From positions 41,865,124 to 41,929,123 of the forward strand of contig OY757016.1 in assembly GCA_963580285.1 (NCBI GenBank): a stretch of DNA of 64,000 nucleotides, in the 5' to 3' direction. Position 1 is the first letter of the stretch. Each line of letters starts with the position of its first letter. Below the pieces are notes generated by a model. It was not told where the DNA came from. It searched no databases and saw only the letters and a program-made list of their open reading frames with translations. The DNA is from Lucinisca nassula (lineage: Eukaryota; Mollusca; Bivalvia; Lucinida; Lucinidae). Shown here one piece after another: positions 61,479-64,000 of this stretch. Made by a program: the position numbers and the translations under genes.

Positions 61479-62078
61479 AGCTAAATTCTAAATTTAGCCA
61501 CCCAATCAACTGAGGTAATGACCAGATATGACCGACTCAGTATAAGAAGATAGATTAAGGGTCTACAGAAGAATTTATCTGGGTCACAGTGATATTCATG
61601 ATGTAAAATTTTGTATGCTTCAACAAGATCTACACATTTTCTTTTATTTTCCAAACTTTCTATAACTGGTGGTTCAGAACCCAAGGCTAAACAGCGATTC
61701 TGCACCTTTTGTAATATATCGATATCTTTCTTCAAATGAGGCTGCTAAACTACTGAGGCATGCTCCAGTAGTGGCCTAACTGTGGTCTTAAATAATGTAG
61801 AGATTTTATGTTGAGATATATTTGTGAAACAACGTCTTATCAAACCAACTCTCTGGTTGGCTTTTCTGGTAATTTCAAGAATGTGTTTTCTTGGTAACAA
61901 GTAATTAGATATTAAAATACCGAGATCCTTCTGTTCACTTACAACTTCTAATTCAACACCATTTAATGTATATATGAAATCTAACGATGCCCTGATCTTT
62001 AACACAACACACTTTAAAGCATTAAATTTCAGTAGCCATAATTTAGACCATGCCGATAGAGTATTCAGATCTATTTGT

Positions 62079-62425
62079 CTAAATCGCGACGGAAGCAGGG
62101 GCGAGGATTGTGGCCACGTAAAATCGATTTAAGCCCCCCAGTGGAAATCTTCCACTGACCGTTCCAAGGCGGCTCTTCTGTGGCGATTTATTTATGTTGT
62201 TGTTTGTTACTTACTGTGTGTATCACTTGTGTCTTTTAATTGTGGATGGCCATATGGCCATTTTGTGGGAAAGTAACTGTCCTTATGGCCTTCCTTTGTT
62301 TAGGTTTCCATTATGGTCTGGTCGCTTAATGTTTGTATTTCTTTCCCTTTGGTGTCTTTTATGGGTGGAGTAAGTTAATTGTATCAATTCCTGATCTTTG
62401 TTTTACTTCTACTTAACATTTAACA
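62079..62425. repeat. Repeat F, uninterrupted copy
   Basis: 'gccattttgtgggaaagtaa' and 'atttctttccctttggtgtc' match 33363-33616. At ~62383 it has a single TTAA where the 33617 copy holds a piggyBac-like MITE. It breaks the LINE between SADC and QIDLN. Confidence 0.75.
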
Positions 62426-62900
62426 GTCTGCAGATGTTATTATCTGTCTATAAAGTTTAGTGTCATCAGCAAATAATTTTGCTATAGAGATTACAGATGA
62501 AGGCAGGTCATTCACAAACACAATAAACAAAACTGGCCCCAATATGGAGCCCTGCGGCACTCCGCTAATTTACTCTGGTCCAATCGGAGACTCCATTCCT
62601 AAGTATGACTCTCTGTCTTCTGTTTGTTAAAAAGGCTTCTATCCAGTCTTTGATGTAGCCATTTATACCATAATGTGCTAATTTAAACAAAAGGCGCTGA
62701 TGTGCCACAGAATCAAAAGCCTTAGCAGAGAAATCCATATGTATAATATCAGTTTGTTCTCTATCATCATAAGATTGAGTCCAGTCATTTAAAGATTCGA
62801 GCAATTGGGTAACACACCAGAAACCACTTTGAAAACCATGTTGGTCACAGGATATGACATTGTTTTTATGTAAATGGTCAGATATTTGATCTAATAGAAT

Positions 62901-63870
62901 ATGTTATATAAAAGGGTTATCCTTTGGAATACACCACAGAAGTGAAAAATATGGAGTGTACATGTTTTCTGGGCCAGACTAGCTAGTTTTGGCCAATTAG
63001 GCCTCATCAGTGACCCTCAGATATTTTCAAAATTCCACAATGGAATCAATGATCCCAAAGGACAAGAAAATATAATCTACACTATGGTGTAGGGCAGGGA
63101 GACGTTTTACCGCCGCCACACATTCCCACACACCAGCTGTAGTGAAGTCAAATATGTTCTATAAAAGGGTTATCCTTTGGAAGCAAGGAATACACCACAG
63201 AAGTGAAAAATATGGAGTGCACATGTTTTCTGGGCCAGACTAGCTAGTTTTGGCCAATTAGGCCTCATCAGTGACCCTCAGATATTTTCAAAATTCCACA
63301 ATGGAATCAATGATCCCAAAGGACAAGAAAATATAATCTACACTATGGTGTAGGACAGGGAGACGTTTTACCGCCGATACACATTCCCACACACCAGCTG
63401 TAGTGAAGTCAAATATGTTCTATAAAAGGGTTATCCTTTGGAAGCAAGGAATACACCACAGAAGTGAAAAATATGGAGTGCACATGTTTTCTGGGCCAGA
63501 CTAGCTAGTTTCGGCCAATTAGGCCTCATCAGTGACCCTCAGATATTTTCAAAATTCCACAATGGAATCAATGATCCCAAAGGACAAGAAAATATAATCT
63601 ACACTATGGTGTAGGACAGGGAGACGTTTTACCGCCGCCACACATTCCCACACACCAGCTGTAGTGAAGTCAAATATGTTCTATAAAAGGGTTATCCTTT
63701 GGAAGCAAGGAATACACCACAGAAGTGAAAAATATGGAGTGTACATGTTTTCTGGGCCAGACTAGCTAGTTTCGGCCAATTAGGCCTCATCAGTGACCCT
63801 CAGATATTTTCAAAATTCCACAATGGAATCAATGATCCCAAAGGACAAGAAAATATAATCTACACTATAG
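62901..63870. repeat. 261-bp-period tandem array (~3.7 units) inside the LINE
   Basis: 'aaagggttatcctttgga' recurs at ~62911, 63164, 63425 and 63686. Units include 'ctgggccagactagctagtt', 'ggccaattaggcctcatcag' and 'gacgttttaccgccg'. Adjacent units look nearly identical. It separates codons ..LLER and ILLDQ of the LINE. Confidence 0.88.
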
Positions 63871-63958
63871 GCGTTCAAGCAACTTAACGATCTGAGAAGT
63901 CAAAGTAACAGGACGATAATTATTACACTGCTTCCTTGAACCTTTCTTATGCAATGGA

Positions 63959-64000
63959 GAAGCCTCCGTGGTGCAGTGGTTACGCTACTCGCCTTGTAAA
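63959..64000 (+). repeat. SINE family D head, cut by the window end
   Basis: GAAGCCTCCGTGGTGCAGTG and 'gttacgctactcgccttgta' match the tRNA-like head of the copies at 21903-22077 (reverse) and 41694. Confidence 0.7.

Larger units (their letters stand above)
60790..63957 (-). pseudogene. Degenerate LINE reverse transcriptase, interrupted three times
   Basis: Minus-strand pieces in order: 63957-63871 (PLHKKGSRKQCNNYRPVTLT, SQIVKLLER), 62900-62426 ([68 protein letters not shown]), 62078-61479 (QIDLNTLSAWSKLWLLKFNA, SEQKDLGILI, VRPLLEHASVV), 61035-60790 (DVRKHFFTNRVVEPWNSL) and an (AAGT)n tail. Several frameshifts and stops are present. It is a jockey/L2-like element and is dead. The insertions are a tandem array, repeat F and a plus-strand LINE end. 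Confidence 0.88.

Overview
This window is eukaryotic (animal) genomic DNA: AT-rich, with introns, almost free of long ORFs, and packed with interspersed repeats. The repeat content points to a bivalve mollusc. It shows pearl/Helentron-like elements with ~150-165-bp internal tandem monomers, a GGAC-type microsatellite and a terminal hairpin; several tRNA-headed SINE families with a common 3' domain; and many small MITEs. The organism call is an inference from repeat style, not from a diagnostic gene.

The only host gene I can support is a copine (Ca2+-dependent membrane-binding protein, two C2 domains plus a von Willebrand A-like domain). It lies on the minus strand and spans nearly the whole window. 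Sixteen coding exons run from the start codon at 51609 down to 2335. All have GT/AG boundaries and join in phase to give 451 codons without a stop. The last part of the vWA domain and the C-terminus lie beyond position 1, and at least one 5' non-coding exon should lie above 51641. Exon 12 sits at the end of a 63-bp minisatellite in which the exon tail and its 5' splice site are repeated, giving 11 copies of the donor. Exon 10 has a tandem NAGNAG acceptor. Repeats abut splice sites at exons 2, 11 and 16.

The introns are a repeat nest. 0.4-4 kb: tandem repeat, SINEs, MITEs. 6.2-9 kb: a dead Tc1-like transposase split by a 5'-truncated LINE. 10.8-15.1 kb: a large array with a nested Helitron-like insertion that has paralogous empty sites. 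22.1-24 kb: another array with a nested SINE. 25.0-31.1 kb: an intact CR1/L2-type LINE inserted in a MITE; its ORF1 (esterase and zinc knuckles) and ORF2 (endonuclease and reverse transcriptase) share one frame and are separated by a single UAG. 31-49 kb: SINEs, TTAA-flanked piggyBac-like palindromic MITEs and more pearl-like arrays.

Above the gene's first coding exon (52-64 kb) are an inverted 'sparkling' repeat pair, a TIR element (54.3-55.4 kb), and two related elements (56.1-57.7 and 58.6-60.7 kb). The last two have 8-bp target duplications and termini made of tandem GGCC-containing monomers. At the end is a degenerate minus-strand LINE broken by three later insertions, one of them a 261-bp-period tandem array. 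Boundaries were read by eye; percent identities and database matches were not computed.
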